Assembly (NCBI RefSeq): GCF_029873635.1
Contig: NC_080419.1
Location: 68,228,823 to 68,292,822 of the forward strand
DNA length: 64,000 bases
Direction of reading: 5' to 3'
From: Malania oleifera
Taxonomy: Eukaryota > Streptophyta > Magnoliopsida > Santalales > Ximeniaceae
Below the pieces are notes generated by a model, which saw only the letters and a program-made list of their open reading frames with translations, was not told the DNA's origin and ran no database searches. Made by a program: the position numbers and the translations under genes. This document shows positions 47,648 through 59,046 of the stretch, piece after piece (the first letter of the stretch is position 1; every line of letters starts with the position of its first letter).

Positions 47648-48217
47648 TATATGTAAATGCATGCAAACTTGTTAGACTGTGTTTGTGCTCAAATCAACTA
47701 TTTGCTATCATATGTTGCGTGCTTCAAACTCAAATCTTCCACAAGTCTTATGATATGTTTCAATTGCAATGGTTTGTGTATATTTATGGTCTAGCCTTGT
47801 TTTTATGTCATTTAAATCATTTAAATTACTAGTTTTATTATTTGTGCGTTTAATTGTTGAGATTATATTTGTTATTCATTTTGCATTGTATGGCTATTCT
47901 ATCTCTTGAATGATTGAAAGTTATATCTTTATTTTATGTCTTGATCATACTGGATTGATTGAGTTGTTTATCATGGAAAAATTGTATTCTCATACTCAAT
48001 CAGGTCGTTGGAATACATATTGCTTTTGGAAAATGTTCTATTTTCAAACGGCATGCTGCCAAAATTTTTAAAAGATTTCCCAAAACCATCTTTGTATTTG
48101 AATGACAATTTTCCTCTTATTTGCCTATGTACTAAAATGATTTACCTAGACCCTTTTTGATGTTGCCAAAAGGGGGAGAAATAGGCAAGTATTTGTCATC
48201 ATAAAAAAGGAGGAGAT
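47648..48217 (+). other. 3' internal region of element B and its PPT
   Basis: Non-coding. CCAAAAGGGGGAGAAA near 48170 and AAAAAAGGAGGAGAT (48203-48217) are two polypurine tracts; the second abuts the 3' LTR. GGCATGCTGCCAAAATTT near 48050 also occurs, modified, at about 29140 and 34320. Confidence 0.75.
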
Positions 48218-48352
48218 TTTTGAACCTATGGGCCATACCCGATTTTGATGGCTCTTTGTATTTGATGGCTTTCAAGTTTGTGTGCAGGATCATACTAACT
48301 GGATCACATTGATAGCATGCAGCAACTTGAAGAATTATGAAGACCCTTCATC

Positions 48353-48385
<33 letters not shown>

Positions 48386-50186
48386 CATTTGTTGTAATAT
48401 TATTGGGTCTGTATTAATTTAATTTTAAATGGGTTTGTAATAATCTTTACATGTCATGCATGTAGGTAATTGTAAGCTCAAATTACCCTTAGGTCCCTAC
48501 ACTTTAATAACACATGAAATCAGGATCTTAGCCCAAAAACCATGAGGTTTCGGGTGACCGAACTTGGTAAAGCTTATTAGTCTGGGTCAACCAAACCGTG
48601 GAAAGTCAACATCTTTGACTTGACTTCGGGCGACCGAACTAGAATGAGCATATCTTCCTCGGTTGACCAAACTCGTTTCTGACTTTTCCCCAACATTTCG
48701 GGCACCCAAACCTTCACGTGTAAAATACCCTCGGGTGACCAAAGGTTGTTGTTCGCACTACTGAAATTATGTACAGGTGGTCGAACCTTGAACGATTGGA
48801 AAATCGTCTGGTTTAACCAACCGAATCTTGACTTGGGCACCCGAACTTCGAAAATCACCTTTTTCTGTTTAGTCTACTTTGGTGACTGAACTGTGGTTTA
48901 GCCACCCAAAACTCTCGGGTTGCAAAATTTTTAATCGAGGTAATTTGGGGTAAAAAGAGGGCTAATTTCTTAAACATAATTAAAATAAATTTTAAAATTA
49001 CCCTTGAGTCCCCAACGGTCATAATTTGCCCCATTCTCTATATATATGCTTTCATTTGCACAAATTAGGGGTGATTAGAAAATTGGATTAAGCCAAGACT
49101 CTCTCAAATTTTCAAATCCTATTTGTTCATACTACTCCCATACACTCTCATACACCTATTTCTTTAATCATCCAAGTTTTGTGAGAGTGCCTTGGGTGTT
49201 TATACTCCACTTCATTTTTCTTAATACTCTCATTTGTATTGTTTGTTGATTGATTTTAATATTGAGAGTTAAGCATAAGTTTTCCCCTGAATTTAATCTA
49301 ATAAATCTAGTGTGGGAAAACTCAGTGGATGGTAGGTTTTTGCATACACATTGCAAATTACCTAGCTCATTCTTTTGTGTGCAAAATCATTTTTACAAGC
49401 TAGGATTCAAACATCTCTTGTGCCTAGTAAATTAAGAAAATATTTTTGAGGTTGTTTGAATAACCTTGCTAGCATCTTTGAAACCCAAGGTTGATGTTGA
49501 GATATTCTATATTGTGTTTCAAAGAAAAAGACTAGTTTATACACTCTTGTGCTTATTTGAGAATACACATTATAGTGAGTGTTGATAGCACACATACACA
49601 TCATTAAGCTCATAAATTCCTATATTATTGATGTGCATTGATTGATTGTAATTGGTACATAGTCTGCTTAGTTAAGAAGCATATTTTCGTGTACACAAAT
49701 TTTTATATTTGTTGTATTCTAGGCGTGGGCCTGAAGAGGGAGACTAGCCATGTGGAATAGTCCCGGTTGGCTTAAACCTGGTTAGGAAAGTTAGATGCAC
49801 CATCCTAGTAAGGTGCGGTTATAGGTTGAGGTCAGCCCTGTGCTAATTGACTTGGTTGTAACCGGTGCCACTCCACCCGTTAAGTGAGTTTTAGTGGAAT
49901 CCTCGGGCTTGTGAGTTAGAGGCGGGGACGTAGGCATATTCGCCGAACCCCGATAACATATCGTGTGTGCACTTTATACTTCCGAAGTTTATTTTTTGCA
50001 CTTTCATTTTCAACACATGTATGTAATCTATTTAATTCATTATACATTGTACATGTGTTAATTGGTTTTATGATTAAATAAAAACACCATAGGTTTGTGT
50101 AATATTGCTGCTTGTTAAATTGAACCTAGGAGAGAAATTTTAAATATCCAATTCACCCTCCTCTTGGGAATACACCAAAGTTAACA
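48218..50186 (+). repeat. 3' LTR of element B
   Basis: 1969 bp, collinear with 22512-24503. The first bases are decayed (TTTTGAACC for TGTTGACC) and the end is AAAGTTAACA, followed by the CATAT duplication. It holds a palindrome array (48550-48910), CCCAACGGTCA (49011-49021) and a TATA box (49039). Confidence 0.88.
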
Positions 50187-50228
50187 CATATTTTGCTCCT
50201 TATTTGTCATCATCAAAAGGTGGGAGAT
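50187..50228 (+). other. 3' end of element A internal region and PPT
   Basis: CATATTTTGCTCC, then TTTGTCATCATC, then the purine tract AAAAGGTGGGAGAT (50215-50228) abutting A's 3' LTR. It joins 22511 across the B insertion. Confidence 0.85.
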
Positions 50229-53200
50229 TGTTGGCTTAACATGGCTTACTAATCCTATTTTGATGATAACAAATACAAGTTTATTAGCATGTTTTTGTTG
50301 AGAGTAGTAATCTTCAGGTAACAGGTGTTTAAAGCTCAAGTTTAAGTTTAATCAAAGCTCATTGCAAGACTTCATGTGAAAGAAATATGAAAACTCAAAG
50401 ACTATGAAAGCATGAATACCAAAGAGGAATTGATGAAATCTTAGAGAGTTGAAGCTCAAAGACAAAAATGACTCAATAATTAACAATCTTGAAGACTCCA
50501 AAGCTTAGAATGTTTTAATGTCTTAAGAGAGGCTCTATGTAAGTACTTCATTCAAATAGTAATTTGTTTGAATTTTAAGCTTATTAGGTATTCAATTGAC
50601 TTAGAGACCACGTTTTGTAAAACCTCGGAAAATACTTTTCAAAAGTCTTAACTTATTTTGGGGAAAACAAAGAGTTAAAAGAATTTGGAAACAAAAATTT
50701 AAAAATCAATGTTAGCTTTGGTGCAATCCCAAGAGGGGGGTGAATTGGTATTTAAAAAATTCTTCCTAGGTTTAGCTAATCTAGCAGGCAGTATTTCACA
50801 AACCTAGGGTGTTTCTACGTATTCACAATCTCAAACAGATATTCAAATAATAAACATAAACATACAGGTACAAAATGTAAATTGCAGAAAATAAAATCAA
50901 CACTAGATATGTTATTAGGATTTGGCCAATACTGCGTACGTCCCCGCCTTGGCACACCATCATAAAGATTACACTATAAGCTCACTTAACGGGTGGAGTG
51001 GCACTGATTACAACTAGATTAATTAGCGGGGCTAACCTCAACCTACACCTTACCAAGATGGTGTACCTAACTTTCTTAATCGGGTCTAAGCCAATCCGGG
51101 ACTATTCAACAGGGCTAGCCTCCCTTTTCAGGTCCACAACTGGAATACAAAAAATATGTATAAAATTTTCTTACACAAGCAGATATATACCACTACGCAC
51201 AATATCACAAATCAATGCACACTAGTGAATGATAAGATACGATAAGCTCAGTGTAGTCTTAATGTCTACTCTCAAAGATTAATGCAAATATGACAATCAG
51301 TTCATGAGAGTGTATGTGAAAGGATCCTTGTGTCAAAATAATAGTATCAATCACAATGCAGCAACAAAGATCTCAAAGCATGCTTCAAATATCCTTAACA
51401 CATATTTTTCTCACAATAAATCACAAGAGATATTTGAAATTGATTTGTAAAATAGTGTTTATCTTCAAGCACGCTTTCAAATACCTTCAACAAATATTTT
51501 TCTCAAAATGAACCACACAAGATATTTGAAAATGGTTTGTAAAAATTTATTTGATCTTTGTATTAAAATTATAATCTCAGTCAAAAGGTATAGTAACAAA
51601 GATCTTTTAGCACTCAAGTAAATATCTCAAAATATATATATTTCTCAAATATAAGCACAAGAGATATTTTGAAAATGATTTGTAAAATATTTTACCAATC
51701 AAAATTCAATGTGAACTCCTTGAGTATTGCAATGACAATGCAAAACTCAAAGGCTCAATGAAGTATTCTTAAGGAATACTTATTAACAAAGTCTCCTAAG
51801 GAAACTTGAAGTTTTGCTCTCTAATAAAATAATCTCAATCAATCAAGAACAAGAGAGAGCTTAAGCTTAGTGAGATTAACACAAGAAAACTCTTACAAAG
51901 AAGTATTTGAATATGAATGAGTAAGTAGAGTAGTATATGGCTTGAATATGAGATTTTGGCTTTTTGAAAATCAGAGGATATTTGCTAATTACAATTACTA
52001 ATCTCACACTAATTTTTTCAACTAAGGGGGTATATATAGAGTTCCCCAAAATTATAACCATTTAGGACATGTAGGGTATTATTTGGATTGTTTTAAAACG
52101 TTTTAGCAAAGTTAACCTTGTTTAAAAAATTTAACCTCGGTAAAAAAAATGTCCAACTCGAGAGCACCGGTCGATTGAACTTAAGGTTTGGTTGATTGAG
52201 TGTCTGGGTTTGGTCGACCGAGAGTATTTTGAACTATAAATACGGTCGACCATACTTGAGGTTTCAAAGGCAATTTTTCAATTCCGTGCGTTTTGGTCGA
52301 CCAGGTCAATTTGAACTAGGAGGTTCGATCGAACGAGCGGTTGGGATTTTTTCCGAGGATGTTCGATTAACCAGGGTGTTGGAGTTCATTTTCTTGTCAG
52401 TCGACCGAAGAGTCAATTGTTGACCCCATGGATGTTCGGTTGACCAGGACATTGGTGAACATTTCTATTCAATCGAACGAAGCATCAAAATGTTGACTCG
52501 GTGGAGGTTCGGTCGATCAAAGAGTTCTGCGTGTAGAAGTTTGATCGACCGAACATGCCCTATTTGTGCATTTCAGTATTGTTCTGCTTATAAAGTTACC
52601 CCTATTCACATAATAATCAACACTTAGATTATAGGGGCCATTTTCATGCAATATTGTGGGTCCTACGGTCGATCTAAGTCCTTTGACCATATGCCCTAAA
52701 AATCTGACGTCGGTCGACCGAAGGGTGATCCCTAAGGTCCATCTATGGTCTTGAGCTTATCTATCCTACCATACAGGTAAGCCATTAATTATTACATACC
52801 ATGTTCCTATGTTACTATTACAACCCAAAATGATAAATATAAATTATAATGAATAAACATTCTGAGACTTCGTCTTCTTCAAGCTCATGTGCGTGCACCA
52901 TATGATAGTTCCGATTGGTTCTGCACACAAACTCATCAACCATAAATTATCAGAGTATTTGTCATAATCAAAACGGGATATGACCTATAAGGTCAACAAT
53001 CAGTTTTCTGGTCTTTCCAGGTGACTAAGAAGGATTTCTTAGGCGATTGACTCGTATTTAAACTGATTCTAAACTAACCCGAGAGGACCTAGGTGACTGA
53101 CTCCTGTCTTTCCAGTCAACTGACTTGGTTCGGCCTTTGGAAATCTCTATTTTAAATGCATCTAGGTGACTGAATCTAAATTCCTAGTTGACCGAGTCTT

Positions 53201-54377
53201 CGAGATTTTAATTTTTAAACATAACGACACTTTCCAAATTTGATGTTTTAAATTCTAACCATTATGAAAACTTAGGAAATACTCCAAGACACTTTGGGAA
53301 CATGAAAAACTCTTGATTTCTCATCTATAAATAACTCCCCAATGCTAAGGATTCAAACACACTAAGCAATTACAACAATATAGCTCTCTTGCTCTCAAAA
53401 CTCCCAATACTTTCAAAAGCTCTTTTGTGCTAATACTTTTTGAGTTTTTCTATTGAGGTTGTTGTGAATCTTTTGCAAATTCTAAGTCTACTCTAAATTC
53501 TTTCAACCTTGAAAGAAAACTCACGGTGATATACTTATAAAGGCTTCAAATTCTTTCAATTATTGTTTTGAATTGAAGTATATTATTAGTGCTAAATTGT
53601 TGTACTAATTAGCTCTGATCGAGAGTGTCTTTGTATACAAAATCTTGTTCTTATTTTTTTGTAGACGGTTTAGGATCTTGAATCGTTGTTGGACCAAGTG
53701 TGGGGTATCATTTGGAGAGGCACACTCTAGCCTATTGAAGGAGGGATTGTAACGATTTGCTCCACTCGGAAAGGAGTTCTATAGTGGAATCCTTAGGTGG
53801 TCTTGCCTAAGGCGAGGACATAGGCTGGTGTAATATAAACATCGTAAAAAAACTCAGTCACATTCTCTACCCTTTCTTTTTAAATTTATGCATATATAAA
53901 TTGCATGATTGTATATCTAAGTGCCGGAAGCTAAAAGTTTGAGATTGAGAAGACTTTTAAGTTAAGGAAGTATGTTGATTGATCTTTGGCAGAAACCTTA
54001 AAGAGAGTACGTTGATTAATCGTTTGCAAAAACCTTGGTTAAAAGGAAGCGCATAAAATTCATAAATGCAGGGCTTTTAACAAACTCTAATATGAGTTAC
54101 ACAAATGCTAAATCAAGGAAGTGCTACAACTCATATATTGACTAAGTATTTTGGGATTGATTAATTAATTGATTGATTGATTGTTATTGTTGAAAGTAAT
54201 TGGCTTGTGTTGATATTAAGTGTGAATTGTGGTTGGTTTAATTAAAGTTTTAAAAACAAATCATTCTTGTGTGTTTACTAAATTTATAAAAGGTTGTGAA
54301 TTTGTAAAAAGATTAAAAAGAAACTTTTAAAATCCTAATTCGCCCCCCCCCCCCTTGGGCATACACCTTACTTTTCA
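50229..54377 (+). repeat. 3' LTR of element A, interrupted by a solo LTR
   Basis: About 1.86 kb without the nested LTR. It begins TGTTGGCTTAAC and ends CTTTTCA. The hairpin CCTTAGG/CCTAAGG is at 53791-53812, TATAAATA near 53327, and a C run lies before the end block (about 54343-54355). It retains the block at about 54125-54215 missing from the 5' LTR. Confidence 0.87.
50710..52998 (-). mobile_element. Solo LTR (B-like) inside A's 3' LTR
   Basis: 2289 bp, plus-strand ends TGTTAGCTTTGG and AAGGTCAACA. Flanks ATCAA (50705-50709) and ATCAG (52999-53003) fit a 5-bp duplication with one substitution. The uninterrupted site is visible in A's 5' LTR near 5318. Its palindrome array lies at about 52165-52720. 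Confidence 0.88.
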
Positions 54378-56309
54378 AGATGTGCTACTAGAGGGACATG
54401 AAAGGCCCTATGAGGGGTGATGTGAGGTTTGGTCCTTCCAGTGACAAGTGTGGAATTAAGGGGTTTATGTACTTTCTAGAGGAAGATAGGGTGCAAGAAT
54501 CAACGTTGGGTACTACCCTCTTTTTGTCCTCATCCTTTCTCTCGCTCAACTCCTCCTTGTCTTTAATATTTTTTTATTTCATTATTATGAAGAGTGGATA
54601 TTGCCTGGGCTTGCTCATGATATGATGAAGGCTTAGTGTTTGGTTCACATTCCACCCCATATTGTCCCTTGAGGTTCACTACGGGTTGACTCGGTAACTT
54701 ACCCTCATCTTTCCGACTCAAAGTAACAGCTAGTTGCCCTATGGTGGCTTATAGCTTCATAATGGACTGGGAGTGGGAATGAAGAAGTTGTCGATCTATT
54801 TGGCGATCAGCCTCAATACTTTTAGGACCTTTCAACACCATCTCCTAGAAAAAATTGTATTTGGGTTAAGGAGGAGGTGGCTGCTGAAATGATGAAGGTT
54901 TGGGGGCTAATGTGGAATGAATCTTAGAATTGTAAGGGCAAGAGGGTTGAGCATCTGAAACTTGTGGAGGTCTTTGGGATTGAAAACCCGGACCTTGTTG
55001 CCTCCAGGAGAAATTGAGATGTTGTTTCCACCCAAGGTTGTATGTATTTGAATAGGGGTTGTTTGACGGCCTATCATACTAGTTATAGGTGGCTTTTACT
55101 TCCTCGTATACAAGCTCAGGCTAGGATGGCACATGTGGACAATTGTAATACAAATGGGAAGGATTAGAGTAGATTGCACACACCTTTACACAAGACTGTA
55201 GTTGTTGTGGTTGCCTTAAGGACAAGCACTGATCAAACTTTTTAGATATGCTATGCAAAGTGGATGCCAAGTTATGGTCTGAGGTCAACTCGTAAACTCC
55301 CTTGGGTTTAGAAGTAGATGGATCAAGAGGTCTACGAGTTGCCACATTGTGCTGCTAGGAATTCTCAGTTAGGTTCTCAAAGAGAACCCATGCCTCATTT
55401 TCATGTTTAGTGAGGAAAGTACCTCGGTATAATGCATCAACCATCAACCTATCTCTCTCAACTAACCCTTCGTAAATGGTTCGCACTAATTGCCACTTGG
55501 GGACCTGATAATGTGGGCATTGATGGAGTAAGTCCCTAAAGCGTTCTCAAGTCTTGAAAAAGAGTTCCCCATCCATCTGTGAGAAGCTCATGATGGCTCT
55601 TTGAAGCTAGTTCATCTTCCTAATTGGGAAGTACTTTTTCAAGAATTCATGTTGCATGGTGGCCTAGTTGGCCACCGAGTTTAGTTCCAAGAAAGTCAGT
55701 CAATATTTGGCCTTATCCTTCAGAGAGAATGGAAAAAGACAAAATAGAGAGTGTCATCACTGAAATTAGGTATGTGGATGGTGGAGCAAATTTCCAAGAA
55801 TTCATCTAGATGTTGGTAAGGATTTTCTGTAGAGTTTCCATCAAAGGTGGGCAGCATCAAGATAATAGAAGTCTTAATCTCGATTTACGCCTCCTGGACA
55901 TCCGAAAACCAGATGTAAGATAGCAAGGTGTATGCATTAGGTACAAAGCATTCCCTAAGCGGCCGAAGGGGCTGCTCCTCCACGGGGCTCGAGGTTCCTA
56001 GATTTGTTCAATGGGAACCGGTGGTTGTTCAGCCATGAGTTTCAGTTCAGACAACTCATCAATCTTCAGATTAGAGGTAGGTTTCCTAGAGGATCTATGG
56101 GATTTCTCAATCTCGAGTTGTAGGGGCACTATCTCAGGATCCAAAGAACACAAACCAAACATACAAACTTGATGCACATAGATTTAAGACTTCCAAATTA
56201 GCAAACAAAATTAGAAAGAAAGTAAACCAAAAAAAAAAAAGCAACAATATCACAAAATGAAAGTTGGCTTATAACTATAGCTAAGTCCTCGGCAACAATG
56301 CCAAAATTT
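54378..56309 (-). pseudogene. Gypsy gag of the old outer element
   Basis: Read on the minus strand. 55480-55690 encodes a broken PF03732-type gag segment including FLKKYFPIRK, IMSFSQMDGELF and ERFRDLLHQCPHY, with several stops that look like former Trp or Gln codons. Further on, near 55150, CAIYSNPSHLYYNC is a CX2CX4HX4C knuckle whose second Cys is Tyr. Near 55000-55070 is NPYSNTYNLGWKQHLNFSW, a usual gag segment. The 5' portion of this gene is complete here, but downstream it is cut by insertion of element A at 54377. Confidence 0.82.
56288..56304 (-). other. Decayed tRNA-Asp primer-binding site
   Basis: On the minus strand TGGCATTGTTGCCGAGG, matching the young element's site (TGGCGCCGTTGCCGAGG) except for decayed CpG-type bases. 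Confidence 0.75.
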
Positions 56310-57050
56310 TGTAGGCTTGCCAAGGCTTGGGTCCTTAACTACCAAAAATAATATTTATAAAACCTAACTTAATCCCAAGTTTAGTAGAAAGTGGGGTAGT
56401 TTGGTGTCGATCCTCAGGGACTTAAAGCGCAATTATCAAACCACTTCCAAATTAATCTGTTGTAGCCTTGTATAAAAGAAAAGTAAAAGATGATATTTTT
56501 CAGGATATTTTCTATCAACTAATTGAAAGCATGCAAATCTAACTTAACTCTACTCCTACAAAGCAATGCTTAATCATGAATGACACCTAGGATGTTTTTT
56601 GTGTAATATAAGTTTAGTGAGTTTACTGCATTAAACTAATCAGAACTCGGCTAAACAATCCAAGGAGTATTTCAATGGCATAGAGTAGTAAGGGTGCACA
56701 ACTCGTCTGGAGCATAGTCGAGAACCAGAGTATACTCTGTCACAACAATCACGAGAACCTCTCTGGGAGACTATAGCCTAATATGTGTAATTTACTAATT
56801 TAGACTCGGCTTTACATGATTAGGCTTAGAGGACCAAAAGGTCACAATGAATATTTCTTTCAAACTCATAAGCTTACAATGCCTCTTCTCTTACGAATTT
56901 CAATATGTAAGAGGCCCCAAGTTGGAATGGCTTTTGATTTAATCTGCATGTGTATAAGTCTACTTGAATTTTATACATTCATCTAGATTGAGACCTAGGC
57001 AATCATATTAGCCATTCAACTCATTTCTAAGTATATAAAGCTTTAATGGG
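56310..57050 (-). repeat. 5' LTR remnant of the old gypsy element
   Basis: It starts TGTAGGCTTGCC next to the primer site and contains TCGATCCTCAGGGA, the counterpart of the CTCCTCAGGGAATGCG block in the young LTR (6254). The right edge is not resolvable by eye; about 57050 is where Sirevirus-like internal sequence seems to begin. Confidence 0.5.
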
Positions 57051-57746
57051 TTTGACTTAAAGTTCGAGAGCTTTGCGTGAGAAGTGGATTAAATACTCTT
57101 AAGGATTAAAAGTTTTTGTTAAGTTCCAAGGGTATTCAATATTAGTTGACATGATTCAAGATATTTGCATGGAATAGAATGACTAAAAATTTATCAAGTT
57201 TTTAAGGCTCCAAGAAGAGTTTAAGATCAAATTATGCTTAATATATGTGATTCATTTCCTAAAGCTTAATCTTATGCAATGGACACCAGTTGCTAAACTT
57301 AGGATGTTGATCTTTAAGCATGAGTTAAGCATTTAAAATTATTTACCTGGAAAAGATGCTATGTCCATTTTGAAGTGGATTTTCATTCAAGTATGCTATA
57401 GCCAATGTTTTCATATTTTATCCAATCATTATGATATATATATATATATATATATATTTCTATGTGTGTGTGTGTGTGTTAAGTTTAAATTGGATATTTT
57501 ATTTGAGATTGCATAATGGCTAGATTTTCTAATGTTCTTAGCATATAGTGAAAGTGTATAATGAATGCACATACTAAGATTTAACATTTTAAGCATAGAC
57601 CACTTCGTAGGCCAATAGACATCACTCCCCCAAAACCTAGAACCTAAGAAAAGAATTTATGTAACTCCAATTGAAATTTGTTCCTCCATAAGTTCTAATG
57701 AGTTTCCTTTCTTTACAACCCATACCATTTTTCTATCTTTGAGTCT
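57051..57746 (-). other. Post-gag internal sequence of a minus-strand Sirevirus-like element
   Basis: The reverse complement of 57230-57320 carries the same module as 25790-25900 (CCATTGCACAAGATT), and 57560-57600 matches about 33505. No pol. (TA)n then (TG)n at 57434-57479. I cannot find a 3' LTR for this element, so it looks truncated on the left. Confidence 0.5.
57434..57479. repeat. Compound (TA)n(TG)n microsatellite
   Basis: An uninterrupted TA run followed by TTTCTA and a TG run. Confidence 0.9.
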
Positions 57747-58993
57747 TTATGGGTTAGGACTAGGTGGTACTTTGACTCGCTGGACCTGTTTGCATTTTAC
57801 ATCTTTCCTTTTAAATGGGCAATCAAATTTTATGTGCCCCTTCTTTTTACACAATGCACAAAAGGTGTGCATATAAGGGCTGAAGGAGGTACTAGCATAG
57901 TATTTTGATGCTCTTACAAAGTACCCCATGTATATGTTCTTTCTTTTCTTATTTTTAATCCCATTATAACCTATACCTTCCTTATCTAAGGTCATCTTTT
58001 GTGAACCTAACAACTTATTAAAGTTGTCCTTGCCTCTAGTGAACGTATAGATGATCTTCGCTTGGTCTTCTATTTTCTTTTCTAGATTTTGAATTTTTGA
58101 ATCTTTCAAGTCTTTGCAAACACTTTGTAATTTTATGAATTCATTGGACATTGTGTTTGCTTTACACTCAAGTTCTGAAATGAGAAGATCATTTTTATTA
58201 TCACTTGAAATTTGAGATCTTACAACATTCAAATATTTTTCTAATTTTTCATTTTTTTTACTAACTGTTTGATTTTTAAATCATTTTCCCTTTCAACAAG
58301 AACTTTTGATTCACATTCTTTCAAAGATGCCTCATACTTATTTTTCAAAGCAGTTTATCTTTTGTTAGCTTTAACAAGTGACTTATGAATTCTAATATAT
58401 TCAATTTGCAATTCTTCATAAGTAGGCATGCTCTCACTATCAGAACTATCACATGATTCAGTATCAGATGCATCATTCAAATCATCACATGAATCATTAC
58501 CAGGATTACCTAATAACATAGGAGAAGATGAGTTTACCTCATCGTCTATTAGAGCTATGAAGCACAGTTTACCTCCTTCAAGATCTGTAGAGATTGAATC
58601 ACAAAGAGTGATTGCCTTTTCCTGTGTAGTTGCTCCATATCTCCTTTCAAGTTCCTCCCATATCTCCTCAGCACTGTTACATGCTATAACCTCACAAAGA
58701 ACATTTGAATCTAAAGCATGTAGCAAGGTGTTCAAGGCATCAAAATTTATTTGCACTAAGTTCCTATCATTATCATTTAGCTCAAATTTAGATTTAGGAA
58801 CGTCATCACCATCAATGATTTTTACTAGAATACTATCTCCTTGTGCAATAAGCTCCCAGAATCTCTAATATAAAGCTTTAACAAATACGGTCATCCTAAA
58901 TATCCATACAGCAAAATTTTCACTGCTAAATACTAGAGAGTTCTTGACTAACCTTCCCTTACATGAAGGGGATGCACCAACATGAGTCATCAT
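57747..58993 (-). pseudogene. Copia gag of the minus-strand element
   Basis: The ATG at 58993 gives MMTHVGASPS, matching the other gag starts. A TAG at 58865-58867 interrupts, then 58756-58355 is open with the gag helix region (LLHALDSNVLCEVIACNSAE, then EELERRYG). A further stop and a frameshift precede 58232-57747, which has a coiled-coil-like Lys/Glu region, NIYMGYFVRASKYYAS and an intact CX2CX4HX4C knuckle CALCKKKGHIKFDC. The knuckle region is the counterpart of A's degraded second knuckle (about 15100). Confidence 0.85.
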
Positions 58994-59046
58994 GATCTTT
59001 TTACTAATTAACTGTTAAGTTTAAGTAACATGGCTTTGATACAAAT

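Larger units (their letters stand above)
22512..50186 (+). mobile_element. Sirevirus-like element B (gag, no pol), with nested insertions
   Basis: 5' LTR 22512-24503, 3' LTR 48218-50186, both about 2.0 kb and clearly alike. CATAT at 22507-22511 and 50187-50191 is a perfect duplication. Outside it, A's 3' end reads continuously into its polypurine tract. Internal pieces are 24504-26263, 28270-30040 and 47648-48217. Gag is present but no integrase, RT or RNase H, so B appears non-autonomous. Confidence 0.88.
4841..54377 (+). mobile_element. Sirevirus-like Ty1/copia element A, with nested insertions
   Basis: The 5' LTR (4841-13427) and 3' LTR (50229-54377) both begin TGTTGGC and end TACACCTTACTTTT(C/T)A. 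Flanking bases GGATG (4836-4840) and AGATG (54378-54382) fit a 5-bp target duplication with one mismatch. An initiator-Met primer site follows the 5' LTR and a polypurine tract precedes the 3' LTR. Internal sequence is 13428-20032, 22058-22511 and 50187-50228; everything else is later insertions. It is the only copia element here with pol and an env-like gene. All frames are broken. Confidence 0.85.
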
